Shown piece by piece: positions 40,055-48,635 of a DNA stretch of 56,578 bases. This stretch comes from a virus, in IMG/VR virus record IMGVR_UViG_3300046616_000274, positions 1-56,578 of that record; one strand, 5' to 3'. The notes under the pieces are model-generated. The model searched no databases. It worked only from the letters and a program-made list of their open reading frames with translations, and was not told the origin of the DNA. Each line of letters starts with the position of its first letter. The first letter of the stretch is position 1. The position numbers and the translations under genes are program-made.

Positions 40055-40605
40055 CCGTAGTCAACTGGGAACGTATGGCGGAGGTGGCTGACAAGGTCGC
40101 TCGATCCATTGCTCTTAGCTGGGCCGTTGTCGAAAAGGACGACGTGAAGCAGCACATTCTCATGAACTCTTACGAGCGCCGTAAGGACCTTGAGAAGCAC
40201 TGGGGGGATGAGGCCTTTGTCTATGCCTTCTGCAAGAAGCTGGGCAACCAATACGCCTCGGCTGAGCGAGATGCTCGGGACGTCGAGGACGGTCAGTACT
40301 ACTACACCCCTCTAGAGGCACGGCAGGCCCTTGAGACGTTCGTGTACTCGGATGACGAGATGGGCCAACTTCTCGGACGAGAAGACGACCTCTTGAGGAC
40401 TCGCATTACAGACAGCCTGATGACGGCTCGCATGGATGCCTCCATGGCCCTTAACCGCCTTCCGAAGGCCTCTCAGGCAGTGCTTATGAAGCGCTACGTC
40501 TATGGCCTGCCGGCCGCAGATGATGCCGAGCGTAAGGCAGCGAACCGAGCCGTTGACAACCTGGCTCGTCAGATGAACCGGGACCTACGAAAGATGAATG
40601 CATGA
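40051..40605 (+). CDS. Sigma-factor-like helical protein
   Basis: 184 residues from ATG 40051. Helical, with a C-terminal part LPKASQAVLMKRYVYGLP...RAVDNLARQMNRDLRKM resembling sigma-70 region 4. It might direct transcription, but the resemblance is weak. Its stop overlaps the reductase start as ATGA. Confidence 0.5.
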   Translation: MTVVNWERMAEVADKVARSIALSWAVVEKDDVKQHILMNSYERRKDLEKHWGDEAFVYAFCKKLGNQYASAERDARDVEDGQYYYTPLEARQALETFVYSDDEMGQLLGREDDLLRTRITDSLMTARMDASMALNRLPKASQAVLMKRYVYGLPAADDAERKAANRAVDNLARQMNRDLRKMNA

Positions 40606-42641
40606 GTTTTTCTACCGAGACCGCAGAGACGGTATTCAAGCGGACCTATTCCCGAGTCAAGCCGAATGGCCAGCAGGAGACTTGGGAGGAAACCACCGAG
40701 CGAGTTGTAGACGGGAACCTTGCTCTTGTGGCACCGCGCTACGTTGAGGACCAGGAACGGGAAAAGCTCCTAGAGCTGATCCGCGGCTTCAAGGTTCTCC
40801 CTGCTGGCCGGCACCTGAAGTCTTCCGGCGTCAATGACTTCGCTCTGAACAACTGTTGGGCGGCCGGATGGACCCCGGAGAAGCCTGAAGAGCACTTCAC
40901 CTTCACCCTGTTGAGGCTTGCTGAGGGTGGAGGGGTAGGGGCCAACTACAGCAGCCGCTACATGGAGGCCTATCCCTCCGTCGTCATCCCGGTAGACGTC
41001 CATATCGTCTGCAACCCCGAGCACGCTGACTATCTGGACCTCGTAGAGGCTGGGCTCATCAGCACGGAGTACAGCCACGAATGGACCGGGGCCTACGAGG
41101 TGGGAGACAGCCGAGAGGGCTGGGCTGAGGCCCTGGGGGACCTCATACGGACCGCCATGGACCCCAAGACGACCCACACGGCCCGTGTCTACGACGTGAG
41201 CCGTGTACGGCCCAAGGGAGCCCCCCTGAAAAAGTTCGGGGGAACTGCCAGCGGTCCAGCTCCCTTCGCTCAGATGCTCAAGGCCGTGGGCCTGGTCCTG
41301 AAGGACAAGGTATGGGTAGACGACACCGACCCTGACGGGCTGGTCCGGTACGTGGGGTCCCAGCTCCACGGCATCGACGCCATGCGCATTGATCACGAGA
41401 TCGCTCAGTGCATCGTCTCTGGTGGTGTCCGTCGATCTGCCCGAATGTCGATCATGCATTGGCGTGACCCTCTCATCTGGTCATTCCTGCGAATCAAGGC
41501 GGAGGGGGGCCACTGGACCACAAATATCAGTGTCGAGATTGACGACGACTTCATTCGTCTTCTCGGCAAGATGTCTTCCCCGTCCATGCCGATCTTCCGT
41601 GAGATCGTCAAGGGCATGTTGCGGAATGGCGAACCAGGAATCTGGAACTCTTCGCTTACTTCCGTGGGAGAGGTGGACGGCACTTACACCACTAACCCAT
41701 GCGGTGAGGCAACTCTTACGCCGTGGGAGCCGTGCAATCTCGGCTCCGTCAATCTCGGTGCATTCGTTGAAGATGACGGTTACGTTGATCTTGAAGGAAT
41801 GCTAGAGGCTCACCGGTACCTGACTCGGTACCTGATCCGTGCCACCTTTGCGAAGGTGGCCGATCCCAAGTCGGCTGAGGCCATCGCCAAGTATCGGCGA
41901 ATCGGTGTTGGTCACCTGGGGTTCGCTGACTACCTTGTGAAGCGCGGTACCAAGTACTCGGAGGCCTCGAAGAAGGTCGGGGTTAGTTTCGACCTGGAGG
42001 ACTGTGCCTCTGCCGTAGATGCTGCTGCACGAGAGTACGCAAACGAATTGCGTATCCCGGTTCCAATTAAGTCGCGGGTCATCGCCCCGACTGGTACAAC
42101 GTCGAAGCTAGCCGGTGTTTCCGGCGAAGCAACCCACCCACCCTTTGCCGGTTACTTCATCCGTCGAATCCGTTTCTCTGACCTGGAGCCCACCGAGGTT
42201 GCCCAGGTTGCCGAGTACAGGCGAAAGGGCTATCACGTAGAGCCCGACAAGATGGCGGCAAATACAAGCATCGTCAGTATCCCTACGAAAGACCCTCTGG
42301 TGGAGATCGGAAACGGCACCTTCCAGGATGCCGGGGACCTGACGCTCAAGGACATGCTGAACGTCCAGTCCCTCTACCAAGAGGTATGGGCGGATCAGGC
42401 AGTCTCTTACACCATCAACGTTGACCCTCAGAAGTACTCGGCTGATGAACTGATAGAAGCCCTGAGGCCGTACCTGCCTCGGCTCAAGGGAACCACGGTG
42501 TTCCCGGAAATGAGCTTCGAGCAGCCGCCCTATGAGCGGATCGACAAGGCCACGTACGAAAAGCTCATCGCTGGTATTGGTGAGGAAACCACCGACACCA
42601 GTTACGACGAGATCTGTGCATCTGGGGCCTGCCCCATCTAA
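40602..42641 (+). CDS. nrdJ: Class II (B12-dependent) ribonucleotide reductase
   Basis: 679 residues from ATG 40602. Matches the monomeric adenosylcobalamin-dependent ribonucleoside-triphosphate reductase type: redox Cys in NNCWAAGW (about residue 85), radical-loop NPCGEATL (about 367), and a C-terminal shuttle pair in ICASGACPI. Makes deoxynucleotides without an iron subunit or oxygen. It stands beside ThyX and near dCMP deaminase as a nucleotide supply set. Confidence 0.93.
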   Translation: MSFSTETAETVFKRTYSRVKPNGQQETWEETTERVVDGNLALVAPRYVEDQEREKLLELIRGFKVLPAGRHLKSSGVNDFALNNCWAAGWTPEKPEEHFTFTLLRLAEGGGVGANYSSRYMEAYPSVVIPVDVHIVCNPEHADYLDLVEAGLISTEYSHEWTGAYEVGDSREGWAEALGDLIRTAMDPKTTHTARVYDVSRVRPKGAPLKKFGGTASGPAPFAQMLKAVGLVLKDKVWVDDTDPDGLVRYVGSQLHGIDAMRIDHEIAQCIVSGGVRRSARMSIMHWRDPLIWSFLRIKAEGGHWTTNISVEIDDDFIRLLGKMSSPSMPIFREIVKGMLRNGEPGIWNSSLTSVGEVDGTYTTNPCGEATLTPWEPCNLGSVNLGAFVEDDGYVDLEGMLEAHRYLTRYLIRATFAKVADPKSAEAIAKYRRIGVGHLGFADYLVKRGTKYSEASKKVGVSFDLEDCASAVDAAAREYANELRIPVPIKSRVIAPTGTTSKLAGVSGEATHPPFAGYFIRRIRFSDLEPTEVAQVAEYRRKGYHVEPDKMAANTSIVSIPTKDPLVEIGNGTFQDAGDLTLKDMLNVQSLYQEVWADQAVSYTINVDPQKYSADELIEALRPYLPRLKGTTVFPEMSFEQPPYERIDKATYEKLIAGIGEETTDTSYDEICASGACPI

Positions 42642-42652
42642 TGGAGGACCGC

Positions 42653-43168
42653 TTGAGTTTTCCCAACCCATTTGACGGCCCCAATCCTTGGGGCGAGGAA
42701 AAGCCGGAGGCAAAGCCTATGACTGAGACCGCTACCCCTGCTCTGAACAAGTTCGTGATCGGCCTGACCCTGAAGGCCGGCACCGGCTTTGAGTGCGAGT
42801 GGGTTACCCCGAAGGTCTACGGCTCGACTGCCGACGAGGCAGCGCAGAACACCATTGACCTCATCAAGGCCCTGGCGGACAAGGGCGTTGTGGAGATGGC
42901 TTCCAACGCGGCTGCGGCTGTCCGAGGAGCCCACAAGGGCTCGGGTGGGGGCAACGCTTCCCGTGGCGGAGCTGCGGCCCCCAAGACTTTCCAGGGCGGC
43001 AAGGTCCAGGCGAAGCCCTCGGCCGACGGCGACACCTGCCAGCACGGCCGGACGCTCCGAGAGGGCCAGGGCTCGAAGGGCCCGTGGGCGGCCCTCTTCT
43101 GCGGGGCTCGTGAGAAGTCCGAGCAGTGTGACCCGCTGTGGCGGCAGAAGGACGGCTCTTTCTCGTAA
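42653..43168 (+). CDS. Probable ssDNA-binding-like protein with C-terminal zinc finger
   Basis: 171 residues from TTG 42653 (GGAGG 5 bases upstream; ATG 42641 overlapping the reductase stop is the alternative). Central compact domain, a Gly/Ala-rich linker, then DTCQHGRTLREGQGSKGPWAALFCG...EQCDPLW, a Cys/His module I associate with actinophage replication and ssDNA-binding proteins. Family not certain. Confidence 0.6.
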   Translation: MSFPNPFDGPNPWGEEKPEAKPMTETATPALNKFVIGLTLKAGTGFECEWVTPKVYGSTADEAAQNTIDLIKALADKGVVEMASNAAAAVRGAHKGSGGGNASRGGAAAPKTFQGGKVQAKPSADGDTCQHGRTLREGQGSKGPWAALFCGAREKSEQCDPLWRQKDGSFS

Positions 43169-43196
43169 GAGCTGACCGCTTGAACTAGGCACCTCA

Positions 43197-43227
43197 GGGG
43201 GCCGGGGTATTCCTCGGCCCCCTTTTT
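43197..43227 (+). terminator. Intrinsic terminator
   Basis: GGGGGCCGGGG pairs with TCCTCGGCCCCC (one G-T pair), followed by TTTTT, between the zinc-finger gene and thyX. Confidence 0.88.
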
Positions 43228-43239
43228 CATGGAGAAATC

Positions 43240-43947
43240 TTGTCAGATATCAAACTCCGGTCCGATGTGACAGCAAAGCTCGTCAACGTCTCGGCCAACG
43301 ATGCAATGGTTGCCAAGGCTGCCAGAGTCTCGACCATCGGCAAGGAATCGGCTGCGGACAGCCTTCCATCCGAGGGGCTTATCAACTACCTGATGCGGGA
43401 CAGGCACGGCAGCCCTTTCGAACACACCACGTTCACTTTCCTCGTTGAGGCCCCGATCTTCGTTGCCCGAGAACACATGAGGCACCGTGCCGGCTGGTCT
43501 TATAACGAGGAGTCAGGAAGATATAAGGAGCTTGAGGGCACCTTCTATCAGCCGGGTTATGACCGGAACCTTGTTCAGGTCGGTAAGGCCGGGGCTTACC
43601 GGTTCGAGCCGGGGAACGATGCTCAAAAGCACGTTGTTGAGCGGGACTTCTATTCGGCCTACTCCTGGAGCTTCCAGCACTACACAGGAATGCTCAACAG
43701 GGGCATTGCCCGAGAAGTGGCCCGGATGGTTCTTCCTGTAGGGCTCTTCACGTCCTACTACGCGACGTGTAACGCGCGGTCCCTCATGCACTTCCTGAGC
43801 CTCCGCACGATCAACGAGGACTCCAAGTTCCCGAGCTTCCCTCAGCGTGAGATCGAGATGGTTGCCGAGCAGATGGAGAAGGAGCTTTCCCTCTCCATGC
43901 CTCAGACCTATGCCGCCTACGTCAAGAACGGCCGCGTAGCGCCGTAA
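43240..43947 (+). CDS. thyX: Flavin-dependent thymidylate synthase
   Basis: 235 residues from TTG 43240 (GGAG upstream). The ThyX signature RHRxxSxNE appears as RHRAGWSYNEES (about residues 80-91), and SPFEHTTFTFLVEAPIFVAREHMRHR is typical. Methylates dUMP using methylenetetrahydrofolate and FAD. Located between replication genes and a DNA methyltransferase whose frame continues in phase after its stop. Confidence 0.95.
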   Translation: MSDIKLRSDVTAKLVNVSANDAMVAKAARVSTIGKESAADSLPSEGLINYLMRDRHGSPFEHTTFTFLVEAPIFVAREHMRHRAGWSYNEESGRYKELEGTFYQPGYDRNLVQVGKAGAYRFEPGNDAQKHVVERDFYSAYSWSFQHYTGMLNRGIAREVARMVLPVGLFTSYYATCNARSLMHFLSLRTINEDSKFPSFPQREIEMVAEQMEKELSLSMPQTYAAYVKNGRVAP

Positions 43948-43959
43948 GGGGGTCGGGGG

Positions 43960-44598
43960 ATTCGTAAGCTACTCGACCTTTATTGCTGCCAGGGGGGCGC
44001 AAGTAAGGGTTACCGAGATGCGGGCTTTGAAGTGGTGGGGGTCGACATCTCCCCACAGCCGAGATACCCGTACGAGTTCGTACGAGCGGAAGCTATTCAG
44101 TTCCTACTCACGTACGGACACCGATTCGACTTCATCCATGCCTCTCCGCCATGTCAGCTCTACAGCAAGACACAGCGGATCAGGCAGAACGAGCACCCCG
44201 ATTTGCTGGGGCCGACACGGGACGCACTGAACGCCGTGGGGGTCCCTTGGGTGATCGAGAACGTCATGGGTGCCTCAGACCAGATGAAGGACCCCAAGCT
44301 CTTCTGTGGTGCTCATTTCGGCCTCAACACCTACCGGCATCGCCTTTTTGAGGCTGGGGGCTGGGATCTGCCTGAACCAGATCACCCGGTACATGAAAGG
44401 CGTCAGACCAAGATGGGTCGCCGTAGAGAGCCTGGAGAAATGGGCATCTACGTAGGCAACTTCATTGGAGTGGACGACGCCAAGGAAGACATGAACGTCA
44501 AGTGGATGTCCCGTGAGGGAATCCGCGAATGCATCCCACCTGCCTATACCGAGTTCATCGGTACGGCATTCCTTCAGCAACTTGGAGATCTGTCATGA
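43960..44598 (+). CDS. C5-cytosine DNA methyltransferase, non-standard start
   Basis: 212 residues if translation starts at ATT 43960. Motif I LLDLYCCQGGASKGY...VVGVDI, motif IV HASPPCQLYS (catalytic Cys), motif VI VIENVMG and motif VIII YRHR are in the normal order. A GTG at 44032 would delete motif I, so the true start must be upstream, but no ATG, GTG or TTG exists before the thyX stop 12 bases away, in the same frame. AAGGGGG precedes ATT suitably. Target sequence unknown; probably protects phage DNA from restriction. Confidence 0.8.
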   Translation: MRKLLDLYCCQGGASKGYRDAGFEVVGVDISPQPRYPYEFVRAEAIQFLLTYGHRFDFIHASPPCQLYSKTQRIRQNEHPDLLGPTRDALNAVGVPWVIENVMGASDQMKDPKLFCGAHFGLNTYRHRLFEAGGWDLPEPDHPVHERRQTKMGRRREPGEMGIYVGNFIGVDDAKEDMNVKWMSREGIRECIPPAYTEFIGTAFLQQLGDLS

Positions 44599-44675
44599 GC
44601 GAAGTCCTGTGGGTCTTGTTCTGGTTCTTCATCGGTTGGGCAGTCGGGAAGCTGCTTCTCGGGGACTGGCATTGA
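44595..44675 (+). CDS. Membrane mini-protein
   Basis: 26 residues from ATG 44595, overlapping the methyltransferase stop as ATGA. One hydrophobic helix rich in Trp and Phe (VLWVLFWFFIGWAVGKLLL). Overlaps on both sides support it. Role unknown. Confidence 0.5.
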   Translation: MSEVLWVLFWFFIGWAVGKLLLGDWH

Positions 44676-44845
44676 GAAGGGGCACCGCGGATCGAGTTCT
44701 CTCCGCTTTTGCAGCCCTAGCGCTGGTCGTCTTCATCGTGGGGTCCTGCCTGATCTGGACTAAGGCCCCCTGCGGACTCTGGAAGTTCGCCAAGGCAGGA
44801 GAAACGCCCGCCCGATGCATTGCTGAGGTGGTCAATCACAAATAG
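44672..44845 (+). CDS. Small membrane protein
   Basis: 57 residues from TTG 44672, overlapping the previous stop as TTGA. One membrane helix (LSAFAALALVVFIVGSCLIW) and three further features: two later Cys and a basic tail. Role unknown. Confidence 0.5.
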   Translation: MRRGTADRVLSAFAALALVVFIVGSCLIWTKAPCGLWKFAKAGETPARCIAEVVNHK

Positions 44846-44859
44846 AGAGCGGTGGAACT

Positions 44860-46656
44860 GTGCGAAGCATTCACTACAGGATCAAGGGGAGCCCGGTCCA
44901 TATCCGGGTAGTCGAGACTGAGGAAGACCTCCCGCAGTTCCATGACTGGCTCCGCCGGCACCGGATAGCCGGGTTCGACACGGAGACCACCGGGCTTAAC
45001 TGGTGGGACGCTGACCGAGGCTTCCGTATCCGCCTCGCTCAGTTCGGCAACGGCTCTGAGACGTGGGTTCTCCCCGTCGAGAAGGGTCAGGCCTTCGCAG
45101 AGGCCACCAGGGAAGCCCTCCACCGGCTTGAGTGGCTCGTAGCCCACAACGGCACCTTTGACCTTCACGCCGTGGAGGCCTGCCTAGGCATCCCCATGGA
45201 GGAGCTGGCTCCCAAGACATGGGACACGGCCCTTCTGGCTCACCTGGTGGACGGCAGACCGGTCAAGGAGAAGGGGCCCGGCCTCAAGCTCGAAGAGCTG
45301 GTCAAGTACTACATAGACGCCGAGTCAGCCCAGCAGGTAAAGGGCTCGATGACCGCTATTGCCAAGCGGTACAAGACCACCAAAGAGAAGATCTGGGGTC
45401 TTGTCGAGATCACGGATGAGGAGTATCTCCTCTACGCAGGTATGGACCCGGCTTGGGCCTATCGGCTCTTCCAGATCCTCTACAAACTGGTTCCGTTCCG
45501 GAGTAAAGAGCGCGGTCTCATCGGGTGGGAACATCGCCTCTCCCATGTGACAGCGAAGATGGAGCGGACCGGGTATCTCCTGGACGTCGAGTACGCCGAA
45601 AAGCGTTGTGCCGAGCTGACAGCGGAGCAAGAGAAGTGGTCTACCGTCGCCAAGTCCTTTGGCGTCGAGAACCCGAACTCTGGTCCTCAGCTCGTTGAGG
45701 CATTCCAGGCTCTCGGTATCAAGCTGACCAAGAAGACGGCTAAAGGTCAGTTGGCCATGGATGACGATGTCCTCTCGGGACTGCATCACCCCATGGCCGA
45801 TGCGGTAATCAAGTCGCGCAAGGCTGGCAAGTGGCGTAAGACGTGGTTTGAGCGGGCTTTGAACGGTCGTGACTCCCAAAATCGGGTGCATGCGAGCGTG
45901 AATAGTCTTCAGGCCAGAACGTCAAGGATGTCCATATCCGGGAGCATCCCGGCACAGACGTTCCCTTCGGGGGACGGCTATGTCCGGCACATGTTCCTTG
46001 CCGATGAGGGGCACGTCTCGTGCTCTATCGACTTCGGCAATATGGAGTTGCGCTATCTGGCCGCATTCTCCCGTGATCCCCGAATGCTTGGCGCCTTCGT
46101 CAACAATGAGGATCTGCACCAGATCACGGCGGATGCGGCTGGGGTTGGCCGCAAGGTCGGGAAGATGGCGAACTTCCTAACCGTGTATGGGGGTGGCTGG
46201 TCTGCACTCATGGACCAAGCCAACGTAGATGAAGCTACGGCCCGTGCTGTTCTAAAGGCCTTCGCCGAGACGTACCCGGGTGTTGGAGCATTCGGTAAGC
46301 GGCTCGCCGAGGAAGCCAAGAAGACGGGTTACGTCTACACGGCTACCGGTCGTCGTCTTCCGGTTGACCCCGGTAAGTGGTTCCGGGCCCTCAACTACTT
46401 CATTCAGGGTGGCAGCCGCGATGTAACGGCCCGAGCCCTCTTGGAACTCGACCGTGCAGGCTTCACCCCTTACATGCGCTTGCCCATTCACGACGAGATC
46501 GTATTCAGCTTCCCCGAGAAGGAAGCAACGGAGATGGCCCGTGAAGCAGCGCGACTCATGCAGTTCCCCGTACAGGGTCTTTTGATCCCAGCAGATGCGG
46601 AAATCGGTGGACGTTCCTGGGGGAGCGTCCTTGAACTCGAAGAGAGCAAGCATTGA
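44860..46656 (+). CDS. DNA polymerase, family A with 3'-5' exonuclease
   Basis: 598 residues from GTG 44860. Exonuclease motif I GFDTETTGL (about residues 38-46) and later exo residues (VAHNGTFDL, YAGMDPAW). Polymerase motif A SIDFGNMELRYLA, motif B RKVGKMANFLTVYGGG, motif C LPIHDEIVF, all intact. No 5'-3' nuclease domain. The phage replicative polymerase. Confidence 0.95.
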   Translation: MRSIHYRIKGSPVHIRVVETEEDLPQFHDWLRRHRIAGFDTETTGLNWWDADRGFRIRLAQFGNGSETWVLPVEKGQAFAEATREALHRLEWLVAHNGTFDLHAVEACLGIPMEELAPKTWDTALLAHLVDGRPVKEKGPGLKLEELVKYYIDAESAQQVKGSMTAIAKRYKTTKEKIWGLVEITDEEYLLYAGMDPAWAYRLFQILYKLVPFRSKERGLIGWEHRLSHVTAKMERTGYLLDVEYAEKRCAELTAEQEKWSTVAKSFGVENPNSGPQLVEAFQALGIKLTKKTAKGQLAMDDDVLSGLHHPMADAVIKSRKAGKWRKTWFERALNGRDSQNRVHASVNSLQARTSRMSISGSIPAQTFPSGDGYVRHMFLADEGHVSCSIDFGNMELRYLAAFSRDPRMLGAFVNNEDLHQITADAAGVGRKVGKMANFLTVYGGGWSALMDQANVDEATARAVLKAFAETYPGVGAFGKRLAEEAKKTGYVYTATGRRLPVDPGKWFRALNYFIQGGSRDVTARALLELDRAGFTPYMRLPIHDEIVFSFPEKEATEMAREAARLMQFPVQGLLIPADAEIGGRSWGSVLELEESKH

Positions 46657-46919
46657 GCGAGAACGAGCACGAGAACGCAGACGAACTTTTCGGGGATCTC
46701 ATCGGGGGCCTTGAGGACCAGTTCAACGAAAAGATCCTTGAGAAGAAGTCGACGTTCGCCGTTGCCTGTGCCCGAGTCACCGGAACGGTGTTCACCGAGG
46801 CTGTTGCCTCCGGGGTGCCGGCTGAACTTGCTCAGGACATGGCAACCGATACATGGATGAGCCTCATGGGCTTCCAAATGCCTCAGATCATCAGCGTCAC
46901 CGCGAAGGATGAGGAGTAG
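46653..46919 (+). CDS. Hypothetical acidic protein
   Basis: 88 residues from TTG 46653, overlapping the polymerase stop as TTGA. Very acidic N-terminus (ENEHENADELFGDLIGGLEDQF), helical. No family recognised. Confidence 0.6.
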   Translation: MSENEHENADELFGDLIGGLEDQFNEKILEKKSTFAVACARVTGTVFTEAVASGVPAELAQDMATDTWMSLMGFQMPQIISVTAKDEE

Positions 46920-46924
46920 CGCTC

Positions 46925-47125
46925 TTGAGGCGGCTTGCAATGGCTTTGGGTGCCGTGGTCCTGGTGGCGGTCCTCTCCGGGTGTGAGGGGGATGACGGCA
47001 GGCCTTGTATCCGGTCTCACTCAGAGCTGATGCCCATATCAATGCCGGGCCCGAACGGCACGACATCCATTCAGTGGATGCCCTACGACGTTTGCGACGA
47101 GTACGGGCCTGCCCCAACTCCGTGA
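46925..47125 (+). CDS. Predicted small lipoprotein
   Basis: 66 residues from TTG 46925 (GAGGAG upstream). Signal peptide MRRLAMALGAVVLVAV followed by a lipobox LSGC, so Cys 20 should be lipidated; the mature part (about 47 residues) has two more Cys. Phage lipoproteins often block superinfection at the membrane, but that is inference. Confidence 0.65.
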   Translation: MRRLAMALGAVVLVAVLSGCEGDDGRPCIRSHSELMPISMPGPNGTTSIQWMPYDVCDEYGPAPTP

Positions 47126-47490
47126 TTCGGGTTCTCTTGACCGGGTCTCGTCTGTGGGCTGACAGAGACCTGATCGAAGCCGAACTAGCCCACCTCGTAT
47201 GGCTGGCCGGCAGGCCCCGTGACGTCGTCCTCGTTCATGGGGCCTGCCCCCAAGGGGCGGACGCAATCGCAGATCGGTTCGGCCTTGCTGTCGGACTGGA
47301 AATAGAGCGTCACCCTGCCGACTGGAAGCGCTGGAAGAAGGCGGCAGGGTTCCGGCGCAATGCCGAAATGGTCAGCCTTGGTGCTGACCTGTGCTTGGCC
47401 TTTATCAAGGCCGGAAGCCGTGGAGCTTCCATGACTGCGGATCTGGCATCAAACGCCGGTATCCCCACTATCACTTACAAGGAGACGTAA
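47122..47490 (+). CDS. DUF2493 (SLOG-fold, YspA-like) protein
   Basis: 122 residues from GTG 47122, overlapping the lipoprotein stop as GTGA. RVLLTGSRLWADRDLIEAEL and VLVHGACPQGADAIADRFG are the hallmarks of DUF2493, a Rossmann-like nucleotide-binding SLOG family; members may sense nucleotides or modify them. Function in phage unknown. Confidence 0.85.
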   Translation: MIRVLLTGSRLWADRDLIEAELAHLVWLAGRPRDVVLVHGACPQGADAIADRFGLAVGLEIERHPADWKRWKKAAGFRRNAEMVSLGADLCLAFIKAGSRGASMTADLASNAGIPTITYKET

Positions 47491-47750
47491 TGCCGAGCTT
47501 CATTCCGCGATACGGCCAGGATGGCATGTACGAAAACCGCTACATCGACCTCCGGAATATCCCTCGCGAACAGGTCACGGTCACTGTGAGCGTGAAGGAT
47601 GAGCGGATCACCGAGGCACTTGAGGCGAAGCTCAAGCAGCTCAGGGATTCCAAGACTCAGGCAGTCGACGCCGAACAGTGGGCTGTGGTGTATCGGGTGT
47701 CCGTGAAGATCAGCGTTCTTGAGGAGATCCTCCGGAAGGCGGGTTTCTGA
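47490..47750 (+). CDS. Hypothetical protein
   Basis: 86 residues from ATG 47490, overlapping the previous TAA. The C-terminal half is helical (VSVKDERITEALEAKLKQLRDSKTQ...VSVKISVLEEILRKAG). No family recognised. Confidence 0.6.
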   Translation: MPSFIPRYGQDGMYENRYIDLRNIPREQVTVTVSVKDERITEALEAKLKQLRDSKTQAVDAEQWAVVYRVSVKISVLEEILRKAGF

Positions 47751-47956
47751 TGGGGCTTCTTGTTACCGCCCTGGTCGTGGTCGTGTGGATCGTTTGGGGC
47801 CTGCTTATCGACCGGGTCACCAATGACGGTCGAGATGACGTCTTTGAGCGGGGTACGACAGTGGTTTTCGGTCCCCCGATTCTCCTGGTCATATCCCCGT
47901 TCATCGTCCTGGGATACCTGGCGCAGAAGAGCGGAAAGGCTGGCAAGCGTGGTTGA
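47750..47956 (+). CDS. Two-helix membrane protein
   Basis: 68 residues from ATG 47750, overlapping the previous TGA. Two hydrophobic segments (LLVTALVVVVWIVWGLLI and VFGPPILLVISPFIVLGYL) with a basic tail. Role unknown. Confidence 0.6.
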   Translation: MGLLVTALVVVVWIVWGLLIDRVTNDGRDDVFERGTTVVFGPPILLVISPFIVLGYLAQKSGKAGKRG

Positions 47957-47973
47957 GGATATGGAGATGGACT

Positions 47974-48240
47974 GTGAATGACTCCCTTGGAACTCCCCTT
48001 GAGATCGGGGATCTCGTTGTCTCGACCTCTTCCGCCAACGGACGAACCAAGTTCGGCCGAGTAGAGCAGGGGCCCAACGGCCTCCGAATGCTGATCACAG
48101 CGTCTTTCTGCTGGGGCAAGCGGGAGAGTTTTGAAGACCTCCGACGCCACCCAAAGCGCCAGGCCTTCGGTGTCAACGTGATCGTCCTGGAGCGGGCTGA
48201 CGGCGCCATTCCTGACAACCTGGGGGGACTCTATGGTTAA
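47974..48240 (+). CDS. Hypothetical protein
   Basis: 88 residues from GTG 47974 (GGAGATGG 7 bases upstream; TTG 47953 is the alternative). A small beta-rich protein (LEIGDLVVSTSSANGRTKFGRVEQGPNGLRMLITASFCWG). Overlaps the next gene by 8 bases. Confidence 0.6.
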   Translation: MNDSLGTPLEIGDLVVSTSSANGRTKFGRVEQGPNGLRMLITASFCWGKRESFEDLRRHPKRQAFGVNVIVLERADGAIPDNLGGLYG

Positions 48241-48451
48241 CCATCCAACTCACATCATCGAGTCTGACAAATACGGCTGGAACGGCGGCCGGTTCCGACT
48301 GGCCTTCGGAGACGACAACGTTCGGAACAGTATCCGGGGCCTGCTGGTCCATTACCCGGATGCGGAAGTCACTGTCTGGTCCCTGAGCCGTCTGGACAAC
48401 GAGACCCATCGGTTCCTGATTGGAGAGTCCAAGGATGTCGCGCCTTTCTAA
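48233..48451 (+). CDS. Hypothetical protein
   Basis: 72 residues from ATG 48233. Alpha/beta (GGRFRLAFGDDNVRNSIRGLLVHYPDAEVTVWSLSR). Overlaps the following start. No family recognised. Confidence 0.6.
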   Translation: MVNHPTHIIESDKYGWNGGRFRLAFGDDNVRNSIRGLLVHYPDAEVTVWSLSRLDNETHRFLIGESKDVAPF

Positions 48452-48635
48452 TCCTCACAGCCTTGCTCTGAAGACCTTTCTTCGCGAGCTGAGCGAGATC
48501 AGCGACCGATACGGCTTCACGATCACAGGTCGAGCCGATTACGAGGGCTACAGGGAACTCCCGGAAATCCGGGGGAACGGTGTCTCCCTGGATCTGCTCT
48601 ACGACGAGAACCGAAGGGTGTACGAAGCTGTCTGA
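48435..48635 (+). CDS. Hypothetical protein
   Basis: 66 residues from ATG 48435, within the end of the previous gene. Helix then strands (LKTFLRELSEISDRYGFTITGRADYEG). Overlaps the deaminase frame at its end. Confidence 0.55.
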   Translation: MSRLSNPHSLALKTFLRELSEISDRYGFTITGRADYEGYRELPEIRGNGVSLDLLYDENRRVYEAV

